This document shows, piece after piece, positions 35,713-45,830 of a stretch of 64,000 bases of DNA. Source of the stretch: Maribacter flavus (lineage in GTDB: Bacteria > Bacteroidota > Bacteroidia > Flavobacteriales > Flavobacteriaceae); NCBI RefSeq assembly GCF_008386635.1, contig NZ_VUOE01000001.1, positions 1,116,001 to 1,180,000 of the forward strand, written 5' to 3'. The translations under genes and the position numbers were made by a program. Under the pieces are notes generated by a model. It saw nothing but the letters and a program-made list of their open reading frames with translations, was not told the origin of the DNA and did no database searches. The first letter of the stretch is position 1, and each line of letters starts with the position of its first letter.

Positions 35713-36558
35713 TTAGGCATTACTACATTTTTGTTCTTGCCGGCCCAAACCTTCGATTTCCAGGGCTACCTCATCCCCGGCCTTTAAGTATATGGGAGGT
35801 TTCATACCCAAACCTACGCCAGGTGGCGTTCCCGTAGAGATGACATCACCAGCTTCCAACGTCATAAATTGGGACAGATAATGCACCACATAATAGCAAT
35901 CAAAAATCATCGTCTTGGTATTTCCATCCTGCATTTTAACCCCATTGACCCAAAGCTGCATTCGTAGGTTATGTACATCGTCTAATTCATCTGGGGTGGC
36001 CAAAAAAGGACCCAAGGGATTAAAGTTGTCACAGGACTTGCCCTTGGTCCACTGCCCTCCCTTTTCCAGTTGAAAGGCTCTCTCCGATATATCATGGGAA
36101 ATACAATACCCCGCGATGTATTCCTTGGCCTCTTCCACGGAATCGAGATATCTTGCATCCTTCCCAATTACGATGCCCAGTTCCACCTCCCAATCGGTTT
36201 TTTGGCTGTTTCGTGGGATGAGGATGTCGTCGTTGGGGCCTACTACGGTGTTCGCTCCTTTTTGAAAGATGATGGGCTCTTCGGGAATGGCCATACCTGA
36301 TTCGGCCGCATGATCCGAATAATTTAGACCGATGCAAATCACCTTCCCAGGACGCGAAACACAGGATCCCAAACGTTCCTTGGAATCCACTTCCGGTAAC
36401 TTGGATATATCCAAAGTTCCCAATTTTTGAAGTCCCCCACTCTGAAAAAAGGCTCTGTTCCAATCCGTAAACTCATTGGAAAGGTCCCTTCTGATACCTT
36501 TTTCATCCAGCACTCCCGGTTTCTCAACTCCTTGTTTTCCAAATCTTATTAGTCTCAT
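35713..36558 (-). CDS. Fumarylacetoacetate-hydrolase-family enzyme
   Basis: A 281-residue protein from the ATG at 36558. VICIGLNYSDHAAESG, the Glu-x-Glu metal pair in DWEVELGIVIG, GKSCDNFNPLGPF and ISTGTPPGVGLG define the FAH fold. Members in such clusters hydrolyse 2,4-diketo-3-deoxy sugar acids (fuconate or rhamnonate) to pyruvate and a hydroxy acid. Which sugar applies here is not known. It lies 17 bases before the SDR at 34931-35695. Confidence 0.87.
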   Translation of the reverse strand: MRLIRFGKQGVEKPGVLDEKGIRRDLSNEFTDWNRAFFQSGGLQKLGTLDISKLPEVDSKERLGSCVSRPGKVICIGLNYSDHAAESGMAIPEEPIIFQKGANTVVGPNDDILIPRNSQKTDWEVELGIVIGKDARYLDSVEEAKEYIAGYCISHDISERAFQLEKGGQWTKGKSCDNFNPLGPFLATPDELDDVHNLRMQLWVNGVKMQDGNTKTMIFDCYYVVHYLSQFMTLEAGDVISTGTPPGVGLGMKPPIYLKAGDEVALEIEGLGRQEQKCSNA

Positions 36559-36568
36559 TATGAATAAT

Positions 36569-37459
36569 TTAGTTCTTATATAAAAATCCGGGCACACCTT
36601 GGTACCCACCGTTTCGAATTACAAATAAGGAACCCGCCAAAGGTTGCTTTTTCAATTCTTCCTCGGTCAGATCCACTTTTGCGGAGGTCACATACAAATC
36701 TTTTAAGTCCTCACCTCCAAAGGTACACGAGGTGATTTTCGCCACGGGTAGTTTGATCCGGGTTAACAATTCACCATTTTGCGGGTTCCAACGGGTCACT
36801 TGCCATCCGCCCCAGTGGGCAATCCAGAGCATACCCTCGGAATCGATGGTCATCCCGTCTGGAAACCCCTCTTTTTCATCTATTGAAATAACCACCCTTT
36901 TATTAGATATCATGCCCATTTTAACCTCAAAATCATACGCTACGACACTCCCCGTAGGCGTATCTATAAAATAAAAAAGGGTATGATCCGCATTCCAAGC
37001 CATACCATTTGAGATAGTGCTGTTTTCAATCTTTTTACTACTAATCCCGTTCTCGAACATATAGACCGAACCGGCTCCCGTTTCCTCTGAAAGGGCCATA
37101 CTGCCGACCCAAAATCTTCCGGCGGGGTCACAGGCACCATCGTTGAACCTATTTCCTTGTATATCTTTTTCAGGGTGGTCCACATAGGTTATCAATCCGG
37201 AATCCCTATTCAAAAATCCGATGCCTCCCGTAGAGGCCAAAATAAAATTTTGGTCCTTACAAACTGCGGCGCACCCTATCATTTTACCGATCTCATATCG
37301 CCTGTACGCATCCGCATGTACCACATATTCATGAAGATGCCCATTCAAAATATCCACCCAACAAATGGCCTTTTTATGGGCATCCCAAAAGGGACCTTCC
37401 CCCAATTCGCTTTTATGTGGATGTACCGTTGCTATTTCCATGGGTCTAATGGCATTCAT
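36569..37459 (-). CDS. SMP-30/gluconolactonase-family lactonase
   Basis: A 296-residue six-bladed beta-propeller. ELGEGPFWD supplies the first metal Glu, GNRFNDGACDPAGRFWVG the Asn-Asp pair, SNGMAWNADHTLFYFIDT the second Asn/Asp and GFPDGMTIDSEGMLWIA a fourth blade. The set Glu-Asn-Asn-Asp binds calcium in this family. It hydrolyses sugar lactones to aldonates. The order in the cluster (lactonase, hydrolase, two SDRs) matches a non-phosphorylative sugar pathway. Confidence 0.87.
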   Translation of the reverse strand: MNAIRPMEIATVHPHKSELGEGPFWDAHKKAICWVDILNGHLHEYVVHADAYRRYEIGKMIGCAAVCKDQNFILASTGGIGFLNRDSGLITYVDHPEKDIQGNRFNDGACDPAGRFWVGSMALSEETGAGSVYMFENGISSKKIENSTISNGMAWNADHTLFYFIDTPTGSVVAYDFEVKMGMISNKRVVISIDEKEGFPDGMTIDSEGMLWIAHWGGWQVTRWNPQNGELLTRIKLPVAKITSCTFGGEDLKDLYVTSAKVDLTEEELKKQPLAGSLFVIRNGGYQGVPGFLYKN

Positions 37460-37468
37460 TAAAATTCT

Positions 37469-38035
37469 TTATTCATAAACCTCTACGACCATTTCAACCT
37501 CTACGGCCATGTTTCCAGGCAAGGATCCCATACCCACGGCGGCCCGTGAATGCTTTCCCTTTTCACCGAAAACCGCGACCATCAAATCTGAATATCCATT
37601 GATGACCTTGGATTGGTCCGTGAACTCCGGGATGGCATTCACCATGCCTTTAACATTTACAATGCGTTTCACCTTGCGCAGATCGCCCAACTCCTCCTTT
37701 AGGACGGATAACTGGTTGATGCCCGCCTCCCTGGCCGCATTATATCCTTCTTCCACGGTTAAATCCAAGCCTAATTTTCCAACCACGTTCTCACCATTGG
37801 CTTGTCTAGGGCCTTTTCCAGCTAAAAAAAGTAAGTTGCCCGTTCGTACGGCGTGTACATAGTTCGCCACGGGTGAACCTATTGGCCTTAGTTCGATTCG
37901 CAAAGCCGACAGATTTGCTTCAGGGTCGTAATCCTCATCCATGGTCACCTTTTCTAGGGCCTCTTTGGGCGGTTCATTCTTGCAACTTAAAACGATGCAT
38001 AATGCAATAAGTGGTAATGTCTTTCTAAGTATCAT
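37469..38035 (-). CDS. RidA-family protein with a lipoprotein signal
   Basis: A 188-residue protein whose N-terminus is a lipoprotein signal (LPLIALCIVLSCKNE) with the lipobox Cys at about residue 18. Residues 55-188 form a RidA/YjgF domain: LFLAGKGPRQANGE and HSRAAVGMGSLPGNMAVEVEM include the Arg that binds the imine in classical RidA. Most RidA proteins are about 130-residue cytosolic enamine deaminases, so an exported form is unusual. It is the first gene of the sugar-acid operon. Confidence 0.82.
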   Translation of the reverse strand: MILRKTLPLIALCIVLSCKNEPPKEALEKVTMDEDYDPEANLSALRIELRPIGSPVANYVHAVRTGNLLFLAGKGPRQANGENVVGKLGLDLTVEEGYNAAREAGINQLSVLKEELGDLRKVKRIVNVKGMVNAIPEFTDQSKVINGYSDLMVAVFGEKGKHSRAAVGMGSLPGNMAVEVEMVVEVYE

Positions 38036-38222
38036 GATGTCACTGTATCATTTTTCCTCCAAGGTAGTCTTAAACAGGGTAGTTTACAAATAGGAAAACG
38101 GTCTGTTTTACAACTACTTAAAAATCATGCAAACATTTCCAAAACCTCATTATCGTGTATAAGCAAACACTTAAACTATGATTTTCTTAAAAAATAGGGG
38201 AAATTATCGCATTTTTCTTAGC

Positions 38223-38234
38223 TTAGCATGCTAA
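38223..38234. promoter_or_regulatory. Perfect 12-base palindrome upstream of the MFS gene
   Basis: TTAGCATGCTAA lies 30 bases before the MFS start, between the divergent sugar-acid operon and the transporter. Placement suggests an operator for a dimeric regulator, but no regulator gene is adjacent. Confidence 0.45.
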
Positions 38235-38264
38235 CCAAAAAACAAATTAACAAAACCAACTAAT

Positions 38265-39506
38265 ATGAGTTCAACAGCAACTTCAAACGTAAATGCGAAC
38301 AGATTGTTCTATGCAAGTTGTTTCGCTTTGATTACAACAGCCTTTTCCTTTAGTATCAGGGCTGGTATTTTACCGCAATTGGGAGAGGAACTGAGCCTTT
38401 CCGCAGAACAATTAGGATTTATTAACTCCATGTGGTTTTTAGGATTTCCAATATCTATGGTAATTGGAGGATTGATTTACCATAAGGTTGGAGGAAAGGC
38501 CATTATGAATTTTGCCTTTTTTGCCCACGCCTTAGGAATTATCCTAACCATCTATTCCGGTAGTTACACAGGTCTATTGATTTCTACCCTGCTTATTGGA
38601 CTTGGCAATGGTTGTACCGAGGCCGCTTGTAATCCAATGATTGCAGATGCCTATCAGGGTACAAGAATGAGCACCATGATGAACAGGTTCCACATGTGGT
38701 TTCCCGGGGGCATTGTAATAGGTAGTTTGATTTCAAAATTTATGACGGATGCCGGATTGAGTTGGGAATCCCAAATTTGGGTTATCGTTATCCCAACACT
38801 TATTTACGGATATCTATTCTTAGGACAAACTTGGCCAAAAGCCAAGGTGGAGGAAGGTGCTACCTTGAGTGGTAACCTAAAAGCAATGATTTCTCCGCTT
38901 TTTATTTTCATGATCGCCTGTATGGCACTGACCGCCGCCTCAGAATTCATTCCACAACAGTGGTCCAGTATCATACTGGCAAAAAGTGGTGCCCAGCCTA
39001 TGTTGATTCTAGCCTTGGTTACGGGTATTATGGCCGTTGCCCGATATTTTGGTGGTGATATGGTCAAAAAATTCGACCAAACCGGGGTATTGCTAGGGTC
39101 TGCTGTTTTAGCTACGATAGGTGTATATCTATTTAGTACCCAAACTGGAGCCATGGCTTATGTAGCCGCTATCTTTTTTGCCTTGGGCGTTGCCTATTTC
39201 TGGCCTAACATGATAGGTTTTGTAGCCGATAAAATCCCAAAAAGCGGCGCTTTGGGTATGTCCATTATAGGAGCCGTGGGAATGTTTTCCCAAACAATCT
39301 TTCAACCCATTACGGGAATGTGGATTGATTCCGATTTAGAAAAAGTAGCCGCCACCGGACTCACTGGTGATGAATTGGAATTGGTAGCAGGACAGGAAAC
39401 CATGCGCACTATAACCATTTTTCCTGCATTGGCCGTTGTGATGTTCATTATCCTATATTTTTGGATGAAAAACAAAAAATCATCTGGTGAAGTAGCCACG
39501 GCTTAA
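38265..39506 (+). CDS. Major facilitator superfamily transporter
   Basis: A 413-residue protein with twelve predicted membrane helices. The loop after helix 2 has IYHKVGGKAIM, a form of the MFS A-motif, and a large central loop begins at TWPKAKVEEG. Helix 4 contains GLGNGCTEAACNPMIADAY, similar to sugar/H+ symporters of the FucP type. It is divergent from the RidA-lactonase-hydrolase-SDR operon and is the likely importer for that pathway. Substrate unknown. Confidence 0.83.
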   Translation: MSSTATSNVNANRLFYASCFALITTAFSFSIRAGILPQLGEELSLSAEQLGFINSMWFLGFPISMVIGGLIYHKVGGKAIMNFAFFAHALGIILTIYSGSYTGLLISTLLIGLGNGCTEAACNPMIADAYQGTRMSTMMNRFHMWFPGGIVIGSLISKFMTDAGLSWESQIWVIVIPTLIYGYLFLGQTWPKAKVEEGATLSGNLKAMISPLFIFMIACMALTAASEFIPQQWSSIILAKSGAQPMLILALVTGIMAVARYFGGDMVKKFDQTGVLLGSAVLATIGVYLFSTQTGAMAYVAAIFFALGVAYFWPNMIGFVADKIPKSGALGMSIIGAVGMFSQTIFQPITGMWIDSDLEKVAATGLTGDELELVAGQETMRTITIFPALAVVMFIILYFWMKNKKSSGEVATA

Positions 39507-39523
39507 TATAGAAACAATACCAT

Positions 39524-39557
39524 AAAAAAGGGATCCCGTACAAGGTCCCTTTTTTTA
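39524..39557. terminator. Terminator between MFS and mutase genes
   Basis: AAAAAAGGGA with TCCCTTTTTTT at 39546. The A-run and T-run make it bidirectional for the converging MFS and methylmalonyl-CoA mutase genes. Confidence 0.75.
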
Positions 39558-39574
39558 TTGCCCCTGAACGGATT

Positions 39575-41722
39575 CTATTGCAATAGTATCTCTAATATCT
39601 CTAGGGCGGCATCACTTATTTTAGTTCCCGGCCCATAAATGGCAGTAACTCCTTTTTCCTTTAAGAATGCATAGTCCTGTTTGGGGATTACGCCCCCAAC
39701 AATAACAAGAATATCGGCCCTGCCATAGGCTTTAAGTTCTTCGATAACGGCAGGGACCAAGGTTTTGTGTCCGGCCGTTAAGGAGGAAATCCCCAAAATA
39801 TGTACATCGTTCTCTACGGCCTGTTTGGCGACCTCTCCCGGTGTTTGGAACAAAGGGCCAATATCCACGTCAAATCCCAAATCGGCATAGGCGGTGGCCA
39901 CCACCTTGGCCCCACGATCGTGTCCGTCCTGACCCATTTTGGCAACCATAATTCGTGGCCTTCGGCCTTCCTTTTCCGCCAATTCGTCGGCTAGCTGAAT
40001 CGCCCTTTTAAAACTTTCGTCCTGTTTGATTTCCTTGGAATACACGCCTGTAATCGTATTGGTTTTTGCCGTATGCCTACCATAGGCCCTTTCAAGCGAC
40101 GTGCTGATTTCGCCCAAAGTCGCCCTGGCCCTAGCTGCTTCGACTGCTAAAGCTAATAAATTATCACGCTGTTTGTTTTCTTCAAGTGAATCCTTTGCCC
40201 CTTTTGTAAGTTGATCTAAAAGTCGCATTACTGCTGTTTCATCCCGATTTTTCTTGATGGTTGCGAGTCGGGATAGCTGTTGCTCCCGAACCTTCTCATT
40301 ATCCACCTCCAAAATACTCAGGACATCTTCTTGTTTCAATTGGTATTTGTTAACCCCTACAAGTACATCGGTTCCACTGTCCAATCGGGCCTGTTTTTTG
40401 GCCGCTGCCTCCTCAATGCGCATTTTGGGGATTCCTGCCTCTATGGCCTTTGTCATTCCACCTAATTCCTCCACCTCTGTTATGAGGTCCCAGGCCCTTT
40501 GTGCCAATTCATGGGTTAGGGTTTCCAGATAATAGCTGCCGGCCCACGGATCCACCGTTTTCGTAATTTTAGTTTCCTCCTGAAGAAATAATTGGGTCTC
40601 ACGTGCAATCCGTGCCGAAAAATCGGTGGGTAAGGCAATGGCCTCGTCCAGGCCATTGGTATGTAAACTTTGTGTCCCACCAAAGACCGCTGCCATTGCC
40701 TCGATGGTGGTTCGCGCCACGTTATTAAAGGGGTCCTGTTCCGTTAAGCTCCAACCGCTTGTCTGGCAGTGAGTGCGTAGCATGAGGGACTTCACCTGCT
40801 GCGGACCAAACTTTTGTACCAATTTTGCCCATAACATGCGACCCGCACGTAACTTGGCGATTTCCATAAAATGGTTCATCCCGATCCCCCAGAAAAAGGA
40901 AAGCCTTGGTGCGAAATCATCGATTTTGAGTCCGGCTTCAAGACCTGTTCGTATATATTCCAAGCCATCGGCCAAGGTATAGGCCAATTCCATTTGGGCC
41001 GGAGCACCGGCCTCGTGCATGTGGTACCCGGAAATACTGATGCTATTGAACTTGGGCATAAACTTACTTGTGTATTCAAAAATATCGGCGACCAAACGCA
41101 TAGAAGGCCCGGGGGGATAGATATAGGTATTCCTCACCATGAATTCCTTAAGAATATCGTTTTGGATGGTTCCCGATAATTGCTCTTTGGATACGCCCTG
41201 TTCCTCAGCGGCAACAATGTAAAAGGCCATGATTGGGATTACCGCCCCGTTCATAGTCATAGAAACCGACATTTTATCCAGCGGAATGCCATCGAACAAA
41301 ATCTTCATATCCTCCACGGAATCGATAGCAACCCCAGCCTTGCCAACATCGCCCACAACGCGTTCATGGTCGCTATCATAGCCCCGATGGGTGGGAAGGT
41401 CAAAGGCGACCGACAGACCCTTTTGTCCTGCCTCCAGATTTCTTCTGTAAAAGGCGTTACTTTCCTCGGCCGTAGAAAACCCGGCATACTGCCTGATTGT
41501 CCAAGGTTTCTGGACGTACATGGTAGGATACGGACCTCGTAAAAAAGGTGGCAAACCCGCTGCAAAATCCAGATGCTCCAATCCGCTCAAATCCCATTTC
41601 GTGTACACCTTTTTTAAGGCAATTCCTTCCGCTGTCACAAATTCCTCCTGGGAGCTATTGGTGGAATCATTCGTGGCATTCCCGGTTTTAAGTTTGATAT
41701 GTTGTACGTTCCTTCTACTCAT
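39575..41722 (-). CDS. scpA: Methylmalonyl-CoA mutase, large (B12-binding) subunit
   Basis: 715 residues. The N-terminal TIM barrel has the CoA/substrate region [20 protein letters not shown] and [16 protein letters not shown]; the C-terminal 130 residues are a B12 domain with the base-off ligand motif DGHDRG (His at about 602) and VIVGGVIP. It isomerises succinyl-CoA and (R)-methylmalonyl-CoA, linking propionate to the TCA cycle. It overlaps mutA by 8 bases. The chaperone MeaB/ArgK and epimerase are not in the window. Confidence 0.95.
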   Translation of the reverse strand: MSRRNVQHIKLKTGNATNDSTNSSQEEFVTAEGIALKKVYTKWDLSGLEHLDFAAGLPPFLRGPYPTMYVQKPWTIRQYAGFSTAEESNAFYRRNLEAGQKGLSVAFDLPTHRGYDSDHERVVGDVGKAGVAIDSVEDMKILFDGIPLDKMSVSMTMNGAVIPIMAFYIVAAEEQGVSKEQLSGTIQNDILKEFMVRNTYIYPPGPSMRLVADIFEYTSKFMPKFNSISISGYHMHEAGAPAQMELAYTLADGLEYIRTGLEAGLKIDDFAPRLSFFWGIGMNHFMEIAKLRAGRMLWAKLVQKFGPQQVKSLMLRTHCQTSGWSLTEQDPFNNVARTTIEAMAAVFGGTQSLHTNGLDEAIALPTDFSARIARETQLFLQEETKITKTVDPWAGSYYLETLTHELAQRAWDLITEVEELGGMTKAIEAGIPKMRIEEAAAKKQARLDSGTDVLVGVNKYQLKQEDVLSILEVDNEKVREQQLSRLATIKKNRDETAVMRLLDQLTKGAKDSLEENKQRDNLLALAVEAARARATLGEISTSLERAYGRHTAKTNTITGVYSKEIKQDESFKRAIQLADELAEKEGRRPRIMVAKMGQDGHDRGAKVVATAYADLGFDVDIGPLFQTPGEVAKQAVENDVHILGISSLTAGHKTLVPAVIEELKAYGRADILVIVGGVIPKQDYAFLKEKGVTAIYGPGTKISDAALEILEILLQ

Positions 41723-43100
41723 CGTTCAGCCTTTTTTGTTCCATGGCTTCGGCCAAGCGTGATTCTATTATGGGTACTGTCAAGGTTTTTCTGGACCGGG
41801 TTTTCACAAAAGGGTACAGCTCCAAATCGGCTTTCATCCTATCAGAACCGGTTATAAATTTATTCGTGCCTACCAGCACTTGCCTCCCGGTATCAAATTC
41901 AGCCTGTTGCTTATTGGCGGCTTCCTTAATCTTTTGTTGTACGGTGCCGTTTTTCAATTGCCGAAGGAAACCGCCCTCGCGTTCGACCGATTTAAAAAGT
42001 TCCAAGGCCTTTTCCGCCAATTGGGCGGTCAAGGATGCGATGTAATAGGCACCATCGGCAGGATTATGTACACTATTGAAATAGGCTTCCTCCTTGAGAA
42101 TCAATAACTGGTTTAGGGCAATTCGGCTTGAAAACCCATTGTCCTTATGGTATATTTTATCGTAAGGGTGATTGAAAACTACCTCCGCCCCGCCTAAGAT
42201 TGCGCTCATACATTCTGCCGAAGTCCGGACCATATTCATATTGTAGTCATACAACGTTTTGTTCCTCTTGGAAGGTTCCGCAACGATATGGCAGTCCGCC
42301 GTGAGACCGTAATCTTCCATCAACGTTTTCCAGAGTAGCCGCAAGGCCCTAAGCTTAGCTATCTCAAAAAAATAATTGCCCCCAACGGACACCTTAAATG
42401 TGACCCTTCCCAGTTTATTTAATAGGCCTTTGTCATACAAATGCTGTACATATTCATGGGCGTGGGCGAGTCCGTATCCCAATTGCTGCACCATATCCGC
42501 CCCGGCATTTTCATACAAGGTGGTGTCGATACTCAAAATGGTATCCGCCCCGGTTTGTAGCAGCACTTCCAGCTCTTCATGGTCTTTGTTCAGGTTGTGG
42601 AACCAATTTCCGGTACGGGCCAAATTCCCGATGATATCGATGTTCAATTGCAGATTGGATGTTCCTTTGCCTACGGATTTGAGCAGGGAGGTTATATAGG
42701 ACCCTGATAGAAATTGAAATTGGAACGACACCGGAATTTTTTCCAAATCGACATCCCTTAAAAGCGCTTCAGGCTTTACTTCAATATCGGGAATGGTAAA
42801 ATCTAGCACCTCGACCCCATTTTCCAATCCTTTTAATGCCCTTTTGTTCGCCGATTTCGCATTGCCGGCGTACATGGATTGCCCTATTTTCCATGAGGTG
42901 ATTGTACCCGTGGCAGGTAAGGTTTCTTCAAGATCCTCCCTGTGATAAAAAGGTTTTACATGGATTCCTTCCCGGGAAGTCCATAGCAACTCAGTATTGT
43001 AATCGGCTCCCTTTAGGTCATACTGAATTTTCTGTTTCCAAGCTTTGGCGGAAACCGGGGGAAAATCGTTAAAAAGAGGCGTTGCCTGTTTTTTTGACAT
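41715..43100 (-). CDS. mutA: Methylmalonyl-CoA mutase, small subunit
   Basis: 461 residues related to the barrel of the large subunit ([39 protein letters not shown]) but without a B12 domain; no DxHxxG motif is present and the length stops after the barrel. In the alpha-beta mutases this chain is non-catalytic and stabilises the dimer. It is shorter than the usual 600-residue proteobacterial MutA, common in Bacteroidota. Its stop overlaps the start of scpA. Confidence 0.9.
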   Translation of the reverse strand: MSKKQATPLFNDFPPVSAKAWKQKIQYDLKGADYNTELLWTSREGIHVKPFYHREDLEETLPATGTITSWKIGQSMYAGNAKSANKRALKGLENGVEVLDFTIPDIEVKPEALLRDVDLEKIPVSFQFQFLSGSYITSLLKSVGKGTSNLQLNIDIIGNLARTGNWFHNLNKDHEELEVLLQTGADTILSIDTTLYENAGADMVQQLGYGLAHAHEYVQHLYDKGLLNKLGRVTFKVSVGGNYFFEIAKLRALRLLWKTLMEDYGLTADCHIVAEPSKRNKTLYDYNMNMVRTSAECMSAILGGAEVVFNHPYDKIYHKDNGFSSRIALNQLLILKEEAYFNSVHNPADGAYYIASLTAQLAEKALELFKSVEREGGFLRQLKNGTVQQKIKEAANKQQAEFDTGRQVLVGTNKFITGSDRMKADLELYPFVKTRSRKTLTVPIIESRLAEAMEQKRLNDE

Positions 43101-43191
43101 TACGGGATTATATCAATGGTACTTTCCCAAAGATACGATAAGAAATAAGGAAAAACGACTGCTTACAGCAACCTGTAAAATACTCTTTTAA

Positions 43192-43953
43192 TTACGTATT
43201 CACCCAGTTTTTAAAGGCCGTGGCCTTGGCCTTGCTAACCACCACTTTTTCATCACAGGCGGGAGATAGGGTTATAATGAGCTTTCCGTTGAAGTAGTAT
43301 TTGATGCTTTCCAAGGCATCTTTTTTTACAATGAACTGTCTATTGACACGGTAGAATTTTGCAGGGTCCAAGCCCTCCTCGATTTCTTCCAACTTGGTGT
43401 CCATTACATACGATTGATTATCTACCGTAACTCCTTTAACGATGCCCGTATCGATTCTAAAATAAGCGATACTATCCGCTTTTAAGGGAATTAGCTGATC
43501 CCGGTGACTTACCAAAAAGGTCTCCCGGTAATTTTGCCCTCGACCACCGATCAAATTTAGTAGACTGTCTATTTGTTGCTTGTCTATACCCTTGTCCGGT
43601 GTCCTACTTTTAAACTTTCTTATGGCTTCTAAAAGTTCAACCTCGTCTATGGGCTTTAAGAGATAGTCGATACTGTTCACCTTAAAAGCTTTTAGAGCAT
43701 ATTGGTCGTAGGCCGTGGTAAAAATGATGGGAGTACTAACCTTAACTTTTTCGAAAATTTCAAAGGAAAGTCCGTCCGCCAGATGGATGTCCATAAAAAT
43801 GAGGGATGCCTTGTAGGGTACGGAAAAATATTCTACCGCATCGGTCACGGATTCCAGAACTTGTTCCACTTCAATGGTTTCATCAATGGATTTAAGTAAA
43901 TAGGCCAAGTTTTCACTGGCCGCCAATTCGTCCTCTACGATGATTACTTGCAC
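43192..43953 (-). CDS. LytTR-family response regulator
   Basis: 253 residues from a GTG start. The receiver domain has VIIVEDE, the phosphoacceptor Asp in IFMDIHLADG and Lys in YLLKPIDE. A LytTR DNA-binding domain follows from about residue 150 (FLVSHRDQLIPLKADSIAYFR, FYRVNRQFIVKKDALESI). It probably acts with the histidine kinase 93 bases upstream. Targets are unknown; LytTR proteins bind imperfect direct repeats. Confidence 0.92.
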   Translation of the reverse strand: MQVIIVEDELAASENLAYLLKSIDETIEVEQVLESVTDAVEYFSVPYKASLIFMDIHLADGLSFEIFEKVKVSTPIIFTTAYDQYALKAFKVNSIDYLLKPIDEVELLEAIRKFKSRTPDKGIDKQQIDSLLNLIGGRGQNYRETFLVSHRDQLIPLKADSIAYFRIDTGIVKGVTVDNQSYVMDTKLEEIEEGLDPAKFYRVNRQFIVKKDALESIKYYFNGKLIITLSPACDEKVVVSKAKATAFKNWVNT

Positions 43954-44046
43954 ACGTTTAAAATTTGGTTATTATTTTGCTTTTTAAACATTCCCTTCTT
44001 AGAAGGTATATAGCTTACAATAAAACTCAATGTAACTACATGCTTC

Positions 44047-45084
44047 TCATGCCAAAGGTAACTCCACACTGAAAATATCGTTGTCCTGCCGAATACTTAA
44101 GTCCTGTTTTAATAGCAGAGCATAGCGTTTTTTCAAATTTATCAAACCGTTCTTTGTTCCATCCGCCAAATTGGTCCTTGGCCTGATAATGTTCTCTACA
44201 AAAATAGACCCGTTCCTTTGTAAAATGTCCACTTTAAGTGGGTGGGAAGCGGATATCTCATTGTGCTTTACGGCATTTTCAACCAGCAATTGTAAGGCCA
44301 TAGGCGGTAGTTTTTTATCCAAAAAAGACTCGTCAATCTTTATATTCAACTGGAAACGATCTCTATACCTCGTTTCAATGAGATATGCATAACTTTCCAA
44401 ATACTTCAACTCCTCCTTAACCGTCACCAAATTGGAGTCTCCGCTTTGGAGGATATATCGGTACATATATGAAAGTTTGTTCACAAATTGTGTTGCCGGT
44501 TTATTGTCCCTTATCAAAGAAGTTAGCGAGTTTAAGGAATTGAACAGAAAATGTGGGTCTATCTGATTCTTTAATGCGGCAAGTTCGTTTTGAAGGTTTT
44601 GCTGTTTTAACCGTTCGTTCTCCAATTTACTTTCCTGCTGATCTGTCTGCAAGCGCAATACCCTAGCTATAAAAAAAAGGACTACGGTAAGTACTACGTA
44701 ATTGAATTTCACAAACCCCCAATCACGTTTATCTATATCAACGCCCATCACATGATAATACATAAAATGGTATAATGTCAATAACAACAGTAAAATAAGA
44801 AAATCAATCACCACTACTATGACCAATTGTACGGTATGCCTTGCCTTTATCTTTTGATATACCAAATTGGTATTTACTTGTAGAATCAAATAAGAGAATA
44901 AAGCAAAGAAGATATAACGATACAGAAAATCCATTACCAACTCACCGGAAAGGTCAATACTTCCACCGGAAAACATATTATATAGATAAATAGACCTGGG
45001 AAGCGAAATAAGAATGGCCAAAAGCAAGGAAACCTTGATTATCTGTCCGGCCTTTATTGGTTTTATCATAGTGGTTGGTCGCAT
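44047..45084 (-). CDS. LytS-type sensor histidine kinase
   Basis: 345 residues with four predicted N-terminal membrane helices (VSLLLAILISLPRSIYLY, YIFFALFSYLILQV, VVVIDFLILLLLLTLYHF, FNYVVLTVVLFFIARVL), then a coiled linker and a His_kinase domain. The H-box is QIDPHFLFNSLNSL, the N-box LQLLVENAVKHNE, and the ATP-lid GTKNGLINLKKRY. It senses a membrane signal and phosphorylates the LytTR regulator downstream. No extra sensor domain is present. Confidence 0.9.
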   Translation of the reverse strand: MRPTTMIKPIKAGQIIKVSLLLAILISLPRSIYLYNMFSGGSIDLSGELVMDFLYRYIFFALFSYLILQVNTNLVYQKIKARHTVQLVIVVVIDFLILLLLLTLYHFMYYHVMGVDIDKRDWGFVKFNYVVLTVVLFFIARVLRLQTDQQESKLENERLKQQNLQNELAALKNQIDPHFLFNSLNSLTSLIRDNKPATQFVNKLSYMYRYILQSGDSNLVTVKEELKYLESYAYLIETRYRDRFQLNIKIDESFLDKKLPPMALQLLVENAVKHNEISASHPLKVDILQRNGSIFVENIIRPRTNLADGTKNGLINLKKRYALLLKQDLSIRQDNDIFSVELPLA

Positions 45085-45201
45085 GGATTCTTAGGCTTTA
45101 AAAGTACATTAATTTTGGTTGTTGGACCTTGTATGGAGAATAGGCCTCCAAGTTAATGAAGGCCTATTTAAAGGTGCTAACTAACAACAATCAACCACCT
45201 G

Positions 45202-45570
45202 TTACTTATATGCATTGAAATCTTTTGGGAGGTAAAGGGCTACATCAAAACCCAAATCCACTTCTTCATCTTCTTCAAGAACCACAATATCCTCAACAGC
45301 TAATTCCATTCCGTCGTAGGCATTAAAACCCAAAGGAAGGTATTCTGCTGTATCGAAGCCCAAATCCACTTCCTCCTCGATCTCGAACACGACGATTTCG
45401 CTGGCATCCAGGTTGGCTGACTCTATGGCAATTTGCAATCCTTCGGCAAATGGATTATATTTTGTCGTATGCGGATTGTGCTCCAAATTTTTAAGGTTGC
45501 AATCGCCTTTTGCCGAAATCAATAAACCCCCCAAAATTCCTATCCCTAGTAAAACACTTACTTTTTTCAT
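45202..45570 (-). CDS. Small exported protein with an internal duplication
   Basis: A 122-residue protein with a signal peptide (VSVLLGIGILGGLLISAKG). The mature part contains two copies of a 21-residue unit with period 36: EEVDLGFDTAEYLPLGF then DEEVDLGFDVALYLPKDF, both ending FNAY. The units are very acidic. No family is recognised. It lies upstream of the LytS/LytTR pair on the same strand, 117 bases away. Confidence 0.65.
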   Translation of the reverse strand: MKKVSVLLGIGILGGLLISAKGDCNLKNLEHNPHTTKYNPFAEGLQIAIESANLDASEIVVFEIEEEVDLGFDTAEYLPLGFNAYDGMELAVEDIVVLEEDEEVDLGFDVALYLPKDFNAYK

Positions 45571-45771
45571 TATATCTATTTTTAAATTATTTATCTGTTT
45601 ACGAATTATTTACAGGGCAAATGTAGGATAGAAGTAGTGCCTCAAGGGATGTTTTAGTGTGAAGTGACTGAAAATTGACCTGAAACCGCTTCGTGTTAAA
45701 ATGAAGCAACGGCACCTATTTAATTGCAAGCGGAAAAAGATATGTGTAAACCCGAAGGAATATAAAAAACT
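45571..45771. other. Short intergenic region
   Basis: No gene is visible between the small exported protein and the terminator of the hexuronate operon. The DNA is AT-rich and likely holds the promoter of the minus-strand gene at 45570. Confidence 0.4.
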
Positions 45772-45810
45772 AAAAAAAGTACCCCTTTAAAACTTAATTC
45801 AAAGGGGCAC
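45772..45810 (-). terminator. Terminator of the hexuronate operon
   Basis: On the minus strand, CCCCTTT with AAAGGGG and an AT-rich loop is followed by a T-run (TACTTTTTTT). It lies about 20 bases after the stop of the aldehyde dehydrogenase gene. Confidence 0.8.
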
Positions 45811-45830
45811 CAAATAATTTAAAGAAAGAA

